Below are positions 35,499 through 44,459 of a stretch of 64,000 bases of DNA, piece by piece (within the stretch, counting starts at the first letter, position 1; each line of letters begins with the position of its first letter). A program made the position numbers and the translations under genes. Below the pieces are notes generated by a model. That model did no database searches. It had not been told where the DNA came from and worked only from the letters and a program-made list of their open reading frames with translations. Origin of the DNA: Streptomyces sp. AM 2-1-1 (GTDB taxonomy: Bacteria; Actinomycetota; Actinomycetes; Streptomycetales; Streptomycetaceae); the NCBI RefSeq assembly GCF_029167645.1, contig NZ_CP119147.1:4978501-5042500 (forward strand), given 5' to 3'.

Positions 35499-36293
35499 TC
35501 AGATCACGTCCGCCGGTGCCGCCCCGTACACGGTCTCCAGCAGCTCCATCAGCTCCGCGTCCACCGGGAAGGTCCGGTCGTCGACGCGGCGGACGGGTGT
35601 GATGCGCTGCGAGTTGGTGACGAACGCGGCCCGGAAGGCACCGAGGCGGTCCAGGGTCACCGGCCGTCGGGCCGACGGGGACCCCGAGAGGGCGAGGCCC
35701 TCCTCCAGCAGCGCCATGGTGATCCCGACCAGTGCCGGGGCGTCCGGCCAGACGACGGAGGACCCGTCCCAGAAGCCGACGTTGGTGGTCGATCCCTCGG
35801 TGACCACGCCGCCGGGCGCGGTCAGCAGCGCCTGGTCGTACCCGCTGCGCACCGCCAGCCTGCCGTAGTACGCCTGGCCGAAGTCGCCGGGCCGCTTGAG
35901 GTGCGGCAGCTCGCGCGCGTACGGCACGGAGCGCAGGCTCAGGGCCTCCCTGGCCGGTGCGACGGGAGGCGCCACGGTCACCATCAGCACGGTCGTCGCG
36001 GCCCCCGGCGGCAGGTAACCGTGTACGCGCACCGAGGCGTCCCGCACGCCCGCCCCTGCCAGGGCCCCCCGTACCAGCTCCCGCACCTGCCCGGCCTCCA
36101 GGTCGAGGCCGAAGAGCTCCTGGTTCGCGGCGCGCAGCCGGTTCAGGTGGAGGTCCCTCCCCCGTACGCGGCCGTCCTCCACCTGGAAGGCCGTGAAGTG
36201 GCCGTAGCCGGCGAAGGCCGGAATCCGCAGGTCGTCCGGGGTGGCCGGGCGGCCGTCGAACTCGACGTACGGGGCGGGGGAGAAAGGGATCAT
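35499..36293 (-). CDS. Class IV aminotransferase
   Basis: A 264-residue PLP-dependent enzyme of the branched-chain aminotransferase / 4-amino-4-deoxychorismate lyase fold. The likely Schiff-base lysine is in [31 protein letters not shown] is the phosphate-cup segment, and [11 protein letters not shown] the usual C-terminal motif. It could be a D-amino-acid transaminase, an ADC lyase or an orphan member; the sequence does not settle this. ATG 36293 lacks a good ribosome-binding site. TACCGT 7 bases upstream suggests a leaderless transcript. Confidence 0.87.
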   Translation of the reverse strand: MIPFSPAPYVEFDGRPATPDDLRIPAFAGYGHFTAFQVEDGRVRGRDLHLNRLRAANQELFGLDLEAGQVRELVRGALAGAGVRDASVRVHGYLPPGAATTVLMVTVAPPVAPAREALSLRSVPYARELPHLKRPGDFGQAYYGRLAVRSGYDQALLTAPGGVVTEGSTTNVGFWDGSSVVWPDAPALVGITMALLEEGLALSGSPSARRPVTLDRLGAFRAAFVTNSQRITPVRRVDDRTFPVDAELMELLETVYGAAPADVI

Positions 36294-36495
36294 GATTCCC
36301 ACGGTAATCGTGCCGTCCCGCCGCCCGGGCGCGGCCCGGGGCCGGACGGGGGAGGGGGCGACCGGCGCCCGGAGGCCCGACGGGCGGGCAACGGCGGCCT
36401 GTCGGCGGCCCGTAGGCGGCCCGTCCGTGGGTGTCGGCTCCCCTTCGGACCGTTCCGCCCCGCGCCGCGCGTCCGGCGCCGTGTGTCCGACGCCA

Positions 36496-36541
36496 CGCGC
36501 CGGTCCGTCGCGGAGTTCGTTCTCCGTGGCGGACCGGCGCG
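36496..36541. terminator. Strong nested hairpin downstream of the collagen-like gene
   Basis: An outer 12-bp perfect stem (36496-36507 with 36530-36541) encloses a 5-bp CGGAG/CTCCG stem. A weaker 8-bp hairpin lies at 36625-36660. Both are in the 417-base gap between the aminotransferase start and the collagen-like gene end, where I see no gene. They probably terminate the collagen-like transcript. Confidence 0.5.
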
Positions 36542-36710
36542 GGGGTGCGGCGCCGTCGGGGGCGGCCGCCGCACGGCGGGGACGCCCGCGCACCACCGGT
36601 GTGCGGACGCCTTTCGGCGTGCGCCGCATTCGCTACGTTCGCCGCCCGCCGCCGAATGCGCGGAATTCGGGGCGGTCGGCCGTACGGGAAAGCGGCTTGG
36701 TGAACGGGTG

Positions 36711-37349
36711 TCAGACGGCGGTGCAGAAACCGGCCTCGGCGAGAGTCTCCCGGATCAGCTGCCGCAGATATTCCGGGCTGGGCGGGTCGCCGGGATCACC
36801 CTTGGGGCCACGAGGACCCCGCGGGCCCACGAGCCCTTCGGGACCCGGATCGCCCCGCGAGCCCTGCGGCCCCCGAGGGCCGGCCGGACCCTCCCGGCCG
36901 TCGGTTCCGGGCAGCCCGTGCGCTCCGGGTTTTCCGTCCCTGCCGTCCCGTCCCGGCTGGCCTTCGGAGCCCTTGGCCCCCACGGGGCCTTCGGCACCGG
37001 GAGGTCCACCGGCACCCTCGGGACCCGCCGGCCCCTCGATGCCGCGAGGCCCTTGCGCGCCGGCCGGACCTTCCGGTCCGGGAGGTCCCGGAGGTCCGGC
37101 CGGACCGGCGGGCCCGGTCGCACCGGCGGGTCCTGCCGGTCCGGCCGGACCGGGGCACCCCGCTCGCCCCGAGGGGCCCTGGGGGCCCGTCGGTCCCTGC
37201 GGCCCTGCGGGTCCCTGCTCGCCACCGGGTGGAAAGGGCTCGCAGGCGGGCCCGGGACCGTCGGGACCGGGGAGGCCCGTGCCGTCGTCCTGCTGCGGGA
37301 AGTTCGGGGGGTCTATGGGGGTGGGTGTGGACCTGGGCGTCACGGCCAT
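36711..37349 (-). CDS. Collagen-like Gly-X-Y repeat protein
   Basis: A 212-residue protein. After a Pro-rich N-terminus ([20 protein letters not shown]) it has about 49 uninterrupted Gly-X-Y triplets, many GPA, GPP and GPR. A 20-residue non-collagen tail follows ([19 protein letters not shown]...). The triplets include charged GRD/GKP/GSR-GDP stretches and an Arg-Gly-Asp. It should form a triple helix. There is no signal peptide or membrane anchor, so it may be intracellular or released by lysis or in spores; this is inference. AGGAG lies 6 bases before ATG 37349. The upstream DNA is unusually AT-rich. Confidence 0.88.
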   Translation of the reverse strand: MAVTPRSTPTPIDPPNFPQQDDGTGLPGPDGPGPACEPFPPGGEQGPAGPQGPTGPQGPSGRAGCPGPAGPAGPAGATGPAGPAGPPGPPGPEGPAGAQGPRGIEGPAGPEGAGGPPGAEGPVGAKGSEGQPGRDGRDGKPGAHGLPGTDGREGPAGPRGPQGSRGDPGPEGLVGPRGPRGPKGDPGDPPSPEYLRQLIRETLAEAGFCTAV

Positions 37350-37966
37350 GCCGTCTCCTGGCGCTCTTCGCACCGGCGAGGTGCGTCCGGTGGGCACCGT
37401 CCCGCCCGGGGCGGGCGGGACGGCTGGGCAGGACGGAGAACGAGGAATGCCCGCCCTCTCTCCGAGCGGTCCGCATACGACCGGGGGCGGCTCTTCGCTT
37501 TCCGTGCTCACCGCTAATATTCCCTTGTTCCACATTTCGATAACCACGCCCAAGAGTGGCGTAAAAGTAGTATTTAGACAATGGAAAGGTTTTCTGGCCG
37601 CATTCTCTTTCCGTTGAATGAAAAAATTCCGGGCCTGCGTCGTGATCATGGCGAGAAATGCCTGACGGTGCAGCGGTGCTGAAACGAATATGCGGCCTGA
37701 ATGCCGGGATCGCCGTATCGGGAGGGACATGTTCCGGCCACCCCGCGCCGCTCTTCCGCCGGTCGGTATCCCCGGCGGACCGGCCGGGCTTCCGGTCCGG
37801 CCGCCGGGGACCCGTCCGTCCGGCCGGTCGCCGCGCGCCACCGTCACCCGGCGGAGGGCCGACCCGTATCCGCGTACGGGCGGCAGCCGGGGCGGTGGAG
37901 GCCGAGAATCGGTACCGGACCCGCCGGGGCAGCCGCGCCCCGGACGCCGTGCCCCGAGGAGCGATC
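37350..37966. other. Non-coding region with an AT-rich island
   Basis: 617 bases between the divergent collagen-like gene and cutA. Positions about 37505-37640 are far richer in A and T than the surroundings, with runs such as TAAAAGTAGTATTTAGA and AAAAAAT. This is probably the promoter region of the collagen-like gene. No gene recognised. Confidence 0.45.
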
Positions 37967-38311
37967 ATGACGACGCCGCCCGCCGCCTGGCTGACCGTGC
38001 AGACCACCACCGACAGCGAGGAGAAGGCCATGGCCCTGGCCCGGGGTGCGGTGGAGGCGCGGCTCGCCGCCTGCGCGCAGGTCTCCGCACCCGTCACCTC
38101 CGTCTACCACTGGCAGAACGCCGTGGAGACCGCCGAGGAGTGGCAGGTGCTCTTCAAGACGAGGGCCGAGCGCTACGACGAGCTGGAGGACCACCTGCAC
38201 GCCGCCCACGACTACGACACCCCCGAGATCGTCGCCACCCCGATCGTCCGGGGCAGCGCCCGCTACCTCGCGTGGGTGACCGACCAGACGTCCTCGGCCG
38301 CAGCGCTGTGA
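37967..38311 (+). CDS. cutA: CutA divalent-cation tolerance protein
   Basis: A 114-residue CutA1-type trimeric signal-transduction-like protein. Family marks are VQTTTDSEEKAMALARGAVEARLAACAQV, SVYHWQNAVETAEEWQVLFKT and TPEIVATPIVRGSARYLAWV. The role is unclear despite the name; copper tolerance in E. coli is the historical link. GAGGA precedes ATG 37967. Its stop overlaps the next gene's GTG inside a tandem duplication. Confidence 0.93.
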   Translation: MTTPPAAWLTVQTTTDSEEKAMALARGAVEARLAACAQVSAPVTSVYHWQNAVETAEEWQVLFKTRAERYDELEDHLHAAHDYDTPEIVATPIVRGSARYLAWVTDQTSSAAAL

Positions 38312-38340
38312 CGGACGTCCTCGGCCGCGGCGCTGTGACG
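38287..38340 (+). repeat. 27-bp tandem duplication at the cutA/GGCT junction
   Basis: Positions 38287-38313 and 38314-38340 are the same 27-bp sequence with one difference. The unit contains the GTGA stop/start overlap, so the downstream gene has two in-frame GTG codons nine codons apart (38308 and 38335). Confidence 0.85.
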
Positions 38341-38859
38341 GCCACCGGGGAGGGCGCCGGGCCCTGCCCCGTCCCCGTACCGCCGCCCGGGCTCCCCGGG
38401 AGCGCGCTGCCCTTCTTCGTGTACGGCACCCTGCGGCCCGGCGAACACAACCACGACCGGTTCGTCCGCGGCCGTGACGTCCGCGCGCAGCGGGCGTTCC
38501 TGCACGGCGGGGCGCTCTACGACGGCCCCGGATACCCGTTCGCCACCGACGGGGACGGCACGGTCCGGGGGACCCTGCTCACCGCCGCGCCCGCGGAGTA
38601 CCCCGGACTCCTGGTCGCGCTCGACCGGTTGGAGACGTACCTGGGACCCGGTGACCCCCGCAACCTCTACGAACGGGTGGTCCGGCCGGTCGAGGTGCCC
38701 GGCTACGGAACCGTCCGCGCCTGGGTCTACCTCGCCGCCCCGGCGGTCACCCGCACCCTGCGCGCGAGTGGCCCCCGCATACCGGGCGGCGACTGGCTCA
38801 GTCACCGGCCCCCGCGGACCGACCGTCTCCTGCCTCCACCCGGACCGCGCACACCTTGA
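38308..38859 (+). CDS. Gamma-glutamylcyclotransferase-like protein (AIG2/GGCT fold)
   Basis: A 183-residue protein with the GGCT signature FFVYGTLRPGEHNHDRF near residue 35 and the acid-containing LDRLETYLGPG. VYLAAPAVTRTL and GGDWLSH close the domain. GGCT enzymes release 5-oxoproline from gamma-glutamyl amines. GTG 38308 overlaps the cutA stop; GTG 38335 is possible because of the duplication. The last 62 bases overlap the end of nasA on the other strand, so its Pro-rich tail may be a recent extension. Confidence 0.85.
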   Translation: MTDVLGRGAVTATGEGAGPCPVPVPPPGLPGSALPFFVYGTLRPGEHNHDRFVRGRDVRAQRAFLHGGALYDGPGYPFATDGDGTVRGTLLTAAPAEYPGLLVALDRLETYLGPGDPRNLYERVVRPVEVPGYGTVRAWVYLAAPAVTRTLRASGPRIPGGDWLSHRPPRTDRLLPPPGPRTP

Positions 38860-41017
38860 ACTCCGGCATCCGCGAGACGGGGTCCAGGGCCGGGTTGGTC
38901 AGCGAGTTGGCCCGGCCCTCACCGGCCCAGTGGAACGGCATGAACACGGTGTCCTGCCGGATCGAAGCCGTGATCCGGGCCGGCGCCACCGCCCGCCCGC
39001 GCCGTGAGGTGACCGCGACCGGCTCGCCCTCCGCCACCCCGATCCGTTCGGCCAGCCGGGGGTGCAGCTCCACGAAGGAGCCGGGGGCCGCCGCGTTCAG
39101 CTCCGCCACCCGGCGGGTCTGCGCCCCCGACTGGTAGTGCGCCACCACCCGCCCGGTCGTCAGCACCACCGGGTACGCCTCGTCCGTCTCCTCCGCCGGC
39201 GGCCGGTGGGTCACCGCCACGAACCGCGCCCTCCCGTCCTCGGTCGCGAACCGGTCGAGGAAGAGCCGGGGAGTACCGGGGTGCACGGCGCCCGCCGGAG
39301 ACTGGCCGGCCTCCGCAGTGTCCGGGCCGCACCGCTCCGGGCCGGGGCCGGTCTTCTCCGGCTCGGGGCCGGCCTTCTCCGGGGCGGGGCCGACGGAGCC
39401 GGGGACCTCGCCCGGGCACGGCCAGAAGACCCCGTCCTCCGCCGCGATCCGCGCGTACGTGATGCCCGAGTAGTCGGCGGCGCCGCCCGCCGACGCCCGG
39501 CGCAGCTCCTCGAAGACCTCCTCCGGGTCGGTGGGGAATCCCTTCCCGTGCCCCAGCAGCGCGGCCAGCCCGTGCATCACCTCCAGATCGCTGCGGACAC
39601 CCTCCGGAGCGGTGACGGCCTTCCGCCGGAGCAGCACCCGGCCCTCCAGATTGGTCATCGTGCCGGTCTCCTCGGCCCACTGCGTCACCGGCAGCACCAC
39701 GTCCGCGAGCGCCGCCGTCTCCGAGAGCACCACGTCCGCGACCGCCAGGAAGTCCAGCGACTTCAGCCGCTCCTCCACGTGCCCGGCGCGCGGTGCGGAG
39801 ACCACGGGGTTGGAGCCCATCACCAGCAGCGCCCGTACGTCCCCGCCCAGCGCGTCCAGCAGTTCGTACGCGCTGCGCCCCGGCCCCGGCAGCGCGTCCG
39901 GGTCCACCCCCCACACCCCGGCGACGTGCTGCCGGGCCGCCGGGTCGGTCAGCTTGCGGTAACCGGGCAACTGGTCGGCCTTCTGGCCGTGTTCCCGGCC
40001 GCCCTGACCGTTGCCCTGGCCGGTGAGGCAGCCGTAGCCCGAGAGCGGACGCCCCGCCCGGCCGGTCGCCAGACAGAAGTTGATCCACGCGCCGACCGTG
40101 TCGGTGCCCTTCGCCTGCTGCTCGGGCCCGCGCGCGGTCAGCACCATGCCGGAGTCCGCGTCGCAGAACATCGCGACCGCTTCCCGGAGCTGGGGTACGG
40201 AGACCCCGGTGATCCGCTCCACCTGCTCCGGCCAGTGCGCCATCACCCCGGCCCGTGCGTCCTCCCAGCCGCTGGTGCGGGCGGCCACGAACTCCTCGTC
40301 GAGGCGGCCCTGCGCGACCACCAGGTGCAGCATGCCGAGCGCCAGCGCGAGATCCGTGCCGGGGCGCGGCGCCAGGTGCAGGTCCGCCTGCTCGGCGGTG
40401 CGCGTGCGGCGCGGGTCGATGACGATCAGTTTGCCGCCGTTGGCACGCAGTTCGGTGAAGTAGCGCAGGGCGGGCGGCATCGTCTCGGCCGGGTTCGACC
40501 CGACGAGGATCACGCAACCGGTGCGCGGGATGTCCTCCAGCGGGAACGGCAGCCCCCGGTCGAGTCCGAAGGCCCGCTGGTGGGCGGCGGCGGCCGAGGA
40601 CATGCAGAAGCGGCCGTTGTAGTCGATCTGCGAGGTGCCGAGCGCCACCCGGGCGAACTTCCCCAGCAGATAGGCCTTTTCGTTGGTGAGGCTGCCCCCG
40701 CCGAACACCCCGACCGCGTCGGCGCCGTGCGCCGCCCGGGTGGCCCGCAGTGCGTCCGCGATCCGGCCCAGCGCCTCGTCCCACCCGGCCGGCTCCAGCA
40801 CGCCGCTCACCGCGTTCCGGACGAGTGGGCCCGTCAGCCGTACCGCCGAGGAGAGCACGGCGGGGGCCGTCCGGCCCTTCCCGCAGAGGGCACCCCGGTT
40901 GACGGGGAAGTCGGTCCGCTCCACCACCTCGGCCACCGGCGCGCCGGCGACCGGCCGCAGCGTCATCCCGCATTGCAGCGCGCAGTACGGGCAGTGGGTG
41001 GGCGTCTCGGTGTCCAT
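38798..41017 (-). CDS. nasA: Assimilatory nitrate reductase, catalytic subunit
   Basis: A 739-residue molybdopterin oxidoreductase that reduces nitrate to nitrite in the cytoplasm. The N-terminal [4Fe-4S] ligands are Cys9, Cys12, Cys16 (CPYCALQC) and Cys45 (GALCGKG). The Mo-bis-MGD domains follow (NGRFCMSSAAAAHQRAFG, VGSNPAETMPP, LTGQGNGQGGREHGQKADQ), then the C-terminal molydopterin-binding barrel (RVVAHYQSGAQTRRV, MPFHW). A Pro/Glu-rich insert with repeated PEKxGPEP lies before the C-terminal domain. ATG 41017 has no strong ribosome-binding site. It works with the nirB operon; a GTTAC element lies 45 bases upstream. Confidence 0.95.
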   Translation of the reverse strand: MDTETPTHCPYCALQCGMTLRPVAGAPVAEVVERTDFPVNRGALCGKGRTAPAVLSSAVRLTGPLVRNAVSGVLEPAGWDEALGRIADALRATRAAHGADAVGVFGGGSLTNEKAYLLGKFARVALGTSQIDYNGRFCMSSAAAAHQRAFGLDRGLPFPLEDIPRTGCVILVGSNPAETMPPALRYFTELRANGGKLIVIDPRRTRTAEQADLHLAPRPGTDLALALGMLHLVVAQGRLDEEFVAARTSGWEDARAGVMAHWPEQVERITGVSVPQLREAVAMFCDADSGMVLTARGPEQQAKGTDTVGAWINFCLATGRAGRPLSGYGCLTGQGNGQGGREHGQKADQLPGYRKLTDPAARQHVAGVWGVDPDALPGPGRSAYELLDALGGDVRALLVMGSNPVVSAPRAGHVEERLKSLDFLAVADVVLSETAALADVVLPVTQWAEETGTMTNLEGRVLLRRKAVTAPEGVRSDLEVMHGLAALLGHGKGFPTDPEEVFEELRRASAGGAADYSGITYARIAAEDGVFWPCPGEVPGSVGPAPEKAGPEPEKTGPGPERCGPDTAEAGQSPAGAVHPGTPRLFLDRFATEDGRARFVAVTHRPPAEETDEAYPVVLTTGRVVAHYQSGAQTRRVAELNAAAPGSFVELHPRLAERIGVAEGEPVAVTSRRGRAVAPARITASIRQDTVFMPFHWAGEGRANSLTNPALDPVSRMPEFKVCAVRVEAGDGRSAGAGD

Positions 41018-41055
41018 ACGCCCAGCGTGGACGCGGGGCATTACGGATGGGCGGG

Positions 41056-41078
41056 GTATCCGGTTACACCCCGGGTAC
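41056..41078 (-). promoter_or_regulatory. Possible GlnR-type site upstream of nasA
   Basis: GTTAC-N6-GGTAC occupies 41063-41078, overlapping an imperfect palindrome GTATCCGGTTAC at 41056-41067. It resembles a GlnR site (gTnAC-N6-GaAAC); read on the minus strand the second half is GTAAC. It shares the GTTAC-N6 layout with the site upstream of the nitrite operon. Confidence 0.4.
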
Positions 41079-41097
41079 ACACACCTCAGCCCGGCCG

Positions 41098-41150
41098 CGA
41101 CCCGGTCGTGAGGTCGGCGGCCGGGGCGGACCGACCTCACGACGGGGTCG
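41098..41150. repeat. Long inverted repeat between divergent nasA and Nudix genes
   Basis: A perfect 13-bp stem (41105-41117 with 41131-41143) extends by a further 6 bp past one mismatch. Both neighbouring genes point away from it, so it is not their terminator. It may be an operator or encode a structured RNA. Confidence 0.6.
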
Positions 41151-41233
41151 CGGCGCGCGACGGCGCACCGCGGCCGCCATGGAGCACTCTTGGGGCTGAG
41201 GAGAACACCCGTACGACCGGTGAGAGGTATCCC

Positions 41234-41689
41234 ATGCATCGACTCGTCGCACAGCTCTGGCGACTCATCCGCGGCCCGCTGCAATGGCGTGTGCTGTGGC
41301 TCGCCCACGCCACCTTCATGGTGGGCGTCACCGGGGTCGTACGGAACGACGCCGGCCAGGTCCTGCTGCTCAGACACCGGTTGTGGACGCCGCAGCACCC
41401 CTGGGGCCTGCCGACCGGCTTCGCCGTCAAGGGCGAGGAGTTCCCGCTCACCGTGGTCCGGGAGGTGAAGGAGGAGACCGGTCTGGACGTCGAGCCCGGC
41501 CGGCTGGTGCGCCTGAAGAGCGGCTACCGGCTCCGCCTCGAAGTGGCCTACGAGGCGCGGCTCGTGGGCGGCACCCTGAAGATCGACGACTTCGAGATCC
41601 TGGAAGCACGGTGGTTCGACGTGGACGCGCTGCCGGCCGGACTCCAGGAGTCCCACCGGGAACTCGTCCGGGGCGGCCTGCCCCTCTGA
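41234..41689 (+). CDS. Nudix hydrolase
   Basis: A 151-residue pyrophosphohydrolase. A complete Nudix box GX5EX7REVxEExGL spans GFAVKGEE through REVKEETGL. The leading PWGLPTGF is the usual strand before the box. The N-terminus (MHRLVAQLWRLIRGPLQWRVLWLAH) is amphipathic and might touch the membrane. The nucleoside-diphosphate-linked substrate is unknown. GAGAGG precedes ATG 41234. Confidence 0.9.
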   Translation: MHRLVAQLWRLIRGPLQWRVLWLAHATFMVGVTGVVRNDAGQVLLLRHRLWTPQHPWGLPTGFAVKGEEFPLTVVREVKEETGLDVEPGRLVRLKSGYRLRLEVAYEARLVGGTLKIDDFEILEARWFDVDALPAGLQESHRELVRGGLPL

Positions 41690-42088
41690 GGCGCGGCAGA
41701 GGGCCTGCGCCGGGAGAGGCACGGGCGGCCCCTTCCGGTCGCGACGCACGCCTCGTCACGGGCCGGCGCCACACCCCGCTCGACGGGATCCCCGGCCGGC
41801 AGTCCGAACGCCCAGCCCCACCGCACCCCGCGGAACGGACGTGGCCGACGGCCGGGCGCATCCTCCTGCTCCTTCCCCCGCGCACCGGCGCTCCCCACCC
41901 GTATCCCCCGCCCGCGTCCTCGCACACCGTTTCGGACGTCAGCACGGCATCGTGACGATCACTCATTGCCAACAAAAATGTTCGACAGATCGGTGGGCAT
42001 ATTGTTGACAATCCCGTAGCGTGCCTCCCGCCGCCTCGGTCCTGAGGTGACAGCGACAGCACTTGGTGCTCGACAGAGGGAGACCCCC
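41690..42088. other. Non-coding region before the tannase-like gene
   Basis: 399 bases with no gene. From 41950 to 42030 it becomes AT-richer and contains TTGTTGACAA (42002-42011, a palindrome holding a TTGACA -35 motif) and TAGCGT (42016-42021). These could form the tannase gene's promoter region, although their spacing is too short for a standard pair. Confidence 0.35.
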
Positions 42089-43900
42089 ATGCAGCGGCTC
42101 TCGGCGCCCATCGGGCGCGACACGCTCGAACGACACCCCGTGGCGGGTATGCGCGAGGGGCGTCCCGCACCCCGCGGACGCCTCGTGCGGAGCATGGCAA
42201 TCGCGGGCTCCCTCGCCCTCACCGCCCTCGCGGTGCCGTCCTCCTTCGCGGCGACCGCCGGTGCGGCCCCGTCGTGGAGCCGAGGCCACGCGGCGGACGC
42301 CGAGGACGCCGCCCTGGACTTCGACGCCGCCGCCTACACGACGATCACCGTCACCGTCGACGGCCAACCGGTGAACGTGCGCTGGTACAAGGAGGTCTGC
42401 TACGTCGCCAAGCCGGTCGCGGCGGCCGCCCAGCAGCCCGGCGGCTTCGGGAACAGCACGATCACCAACACCGCCTGCGGCTACCAGAGCATGAACGTCT
42501 TCGTCCCGGAGAGTGCCTTCGGCAACCAGCGCGCTCCCCTCTACTTCGCCGTGAACAACAGCGGCTGGAAAGCCAGTTACGTCAAGGCGAGCGTGACCGG
42601 CGGTGCGTCCTACACCAGCGCGACGAGCAACGTCGGCGCCGCGCTCAAGGCCGGGTACGTCTTCGTCGACGTCGCCAACCGCAGCCGCGGGATGCTCGGC
42701 GCCGACGGCACGGCCCCCGGCAAGGCACCCGCCGCCGTGGTCGACGCCAAGGCGGCCGTCCGCTACCTGCGCCTCAACGACGCCGCGATGCCCGGCAGCG
42801 CCGAACGCATCGTCATCAACGGCACCAGCGGCGGCGGTGCGCTGGTGTCGATCCTCGGCGCCTCCGGGAACAGCGCCGCGTACGACCCCTACCTCGCCGG
42901 GATCGGCGCCGCCGGGATCGACGCGAAGGGCCGCAGCACCCTGGGGGACGACGTCTTCGCCGTCGACGCGTACTGCCCGATCACCGACCTCGGCAACGCC
43001 GACAAGGCGTACGAGTGGCTGTACTCCGTCCTCGACACCCGCGCCGACACCGGCCAGAACCCCTCACCGGAGGACGCCGCCGCACTCGCCGCGCAGTTCC
43101 CGGCGTACGAGAAGAGCCTCGGACTCCGCAACCCGGACGGCTCGAAGCTCACCGCCGCGAACATGATCGACACCATCCGCAAGGAGGTCGTCCGCTCGGC
43201 GGAGACCTACCTGAAGGCCGACGCCACCCACACGATCCCGGCCCTCGGCGCCACCTTCGACCTCCAGTCCGGCGGCATGGGGGGTACGCCGACCACCAAG
43301 TCGTACGTCAACGACTGGATCGACGCCGACAACGCCACCGACACGGTGCGCTCGGTCGACATGAAGAAGTACCTCGCCTTCGTCGTGGCCCAGGCCGCCC
43401 TGAAGACCACCCCCGCCTTCGACGCGGTGGGCGTCAACGGGAACACCACGAGCGGCTCCGAGACCGACCTCTTCGGCCCGGCCGACCAGAAGTACATGAA
43501 CTACACCCAGTACGGCTGGGACCAGAACGACGTCCCCGGTGACGGCAGCGGGACGGACGACACGGGCCTGACCTGGGACCAGTACACGGCCAAGCGCTCC
43601 ACCACGGTGGACGACCAGGTCCACCTGATCAACCCGATGGACTTCATCGGCACCGGCGCCGACACGGCCGCCCACTGGTACATCCGCAACGGCACCCGCG
43701 ACCGGGACACCTCGTTCATCGTCTCCCTCAACCTCGACCGGGCGCTCGAAGCGGACCGGCAGGTCGAGGACGTCGACTACCGGCTCGCCTGGAACCAGCC
43801 GCACGCCGGCAACTACGACGTACCCGAGGCGATGGCCTGGATCGCCAAGGTCGTCCGCGCGGCGGGGGACCCGCTCCCCGCCTCCGGACACCGCGGGTAG
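42089..43900 (+). CDS. Secreted tannase-like (subtype B) esterase
   Basis: A 603-residue exported alpha/beta-hydrolase. It has a long N-terminal region, a signal peptide (RSMAIAGSLALTALAVPSSFAATAGA), and the nucleophile elbow GTSGGGAL. AYCPITDLGNADKAYEWLY follows, and the C-terminal DVDYRLAWNQPHAGNYDVP carries the likely catalytic His. The layout fits subtype B tannases, which cut galloyl esters; feruloyl or other esters are possible. A GAGGGAG sequence precedes ATG 42089. It is monocistronic, with a hairpin downstream. Confidence 0.8.
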   Translation: MQRLSAPIGRDTLERHPVAGMREGRPAPRGRLVRSMAIAGSLALTALAVPSSFAATAGAAPSWSRGHAADAEDAALDFDAAAYTTITVTVDGQPVNVRWYKEVCYVAKPVAAAAQQPGGFGNSTITNTACGYQSMNVFVPESAFGNQRAPLYFAVNNSGWKASYVKASVTGGASYTSATSNVGAALKAGYVFVDVANRSRGMLGADGTAPGKAPAAVVDAKAAVRYLRLNDAAMPGSAERIVINGTSGGGALVSILGASGNSAAYDPYLAGIGAAGIDAKGRSTLGDDVFAVDAYCPITDLGNADKAYEWLYSVLDTRADTGQNPSPEDAAALAAQFPAYEKSLGLRNPDGSKLTAANMIDTIRKEVVRSAETYLKADATHTIPALGATFDLQSGGMGGTPTTKSYVNDWIDADNATDTVRSVDMKKYLAFVVAQAALKTTPAFDAVGVNGNTTSGSETDLFGPADQKYMNYTQYGWDQNDVPGDGSGTDDTGLTWDQYTAKRSTTVDDQVHLINPMDFIGTGADTAAHWYIRNGTRDRDTSFIVSLNLDRALEADRQVEDVDYRLAWNQPHAGNYDVPEAMAWIAKVVRAAGDPLPASGHRG

Positions 43901-43926
43901 CGCCGGCCGCCGGGTGAGCGGCACGG

Positions 43927-43965
43927 GACGGGGGCGTCACCGCGCCTCGCGGCGGGGCCCCCGTC
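43927..43965 (+). terminator. Terminator after the tannase-like gene
   Basis: A 9-bp GACGGGGGC stem (43927-43935 with 43957-43965) with an inner CCGCG/CGCGG stem, 27 bases past the stop. Confidence 0.65.
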
Positions 43966-44105
43966 CAAGCCCGAGCCGGGACGCCTCGTCAGCGGTCCGG
44001 GTGATGCACGGCAGCGGCACCCTGGCACGCTGCTCCCCATGTCCGCACGCAACCGACGACTCACCCGGGGCCTCGCTTGACATCGACGGGTGCCTCGGCC
44101 CCGAG

Positions 44106-44426
44106 ATGCGCCGCGTCAACGATCTGCGGTTCCTCACCGGGTACGACAGCGGGTCCATCGTCCTCGGCGCGGCATGGGTCGCTCCGGAACCCCGCAACTA
44201 CGGCCGTGGCATCCATCCGGACGCGGTCGGCATCCGTCTGGACGTCCACCCGGTCGATGCCACGGAACGCGCTGCCGTCCGGGCCGCCCTGAGAGCGCAC
44301 GCGCTCCCGCAACTCCACGCCTGGGTCATGAGGGCGATCGCTGCCGACGAGACGTGGCGGCTGACCCCGCACCAGTACCACTGGCGGTTCGCCGACGGCC
44401 ACCTCACCCACGGCGACGAGGGGTGA
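44106..44426 (+). CDS. Hypothetical protein
   Basis: A 106-residue protein from ATG 44106 (MRRVNDLRFLTGYDSGSIVLGAAW...), ending WRLTPHQYHWRFADGHLTHGDEG. It reads like a real protein: balanced composition, aromatic residues, and strand-helix alternation. I do not recognise a domain. The frame is open upstream, and the start is uncertain because no ribosome-binding site precedes this ATG. It could be the remainder of a longer gene. Confidence 0.5.
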   Translation: MRRVNDLRFLTGYDSGSIVLGAAWVAPEPRNYGRGIHPDAVGIRLDVHPVDATERAAVRAALRAHALPQLHAWVMRAIAADETWRLTPHQYHWRFADGHLTHGDEG

Positions 44427-44459
44427 GCTGCCCGGTCGCATGCGACGGCGGTGCGCCTG

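Noticed and set aside
44077..44105. HAD-like DIDGCL motif ahead of the hypothetical gene
   Set aside because: None of the other HAD motifs follow, so the match is probably chance.
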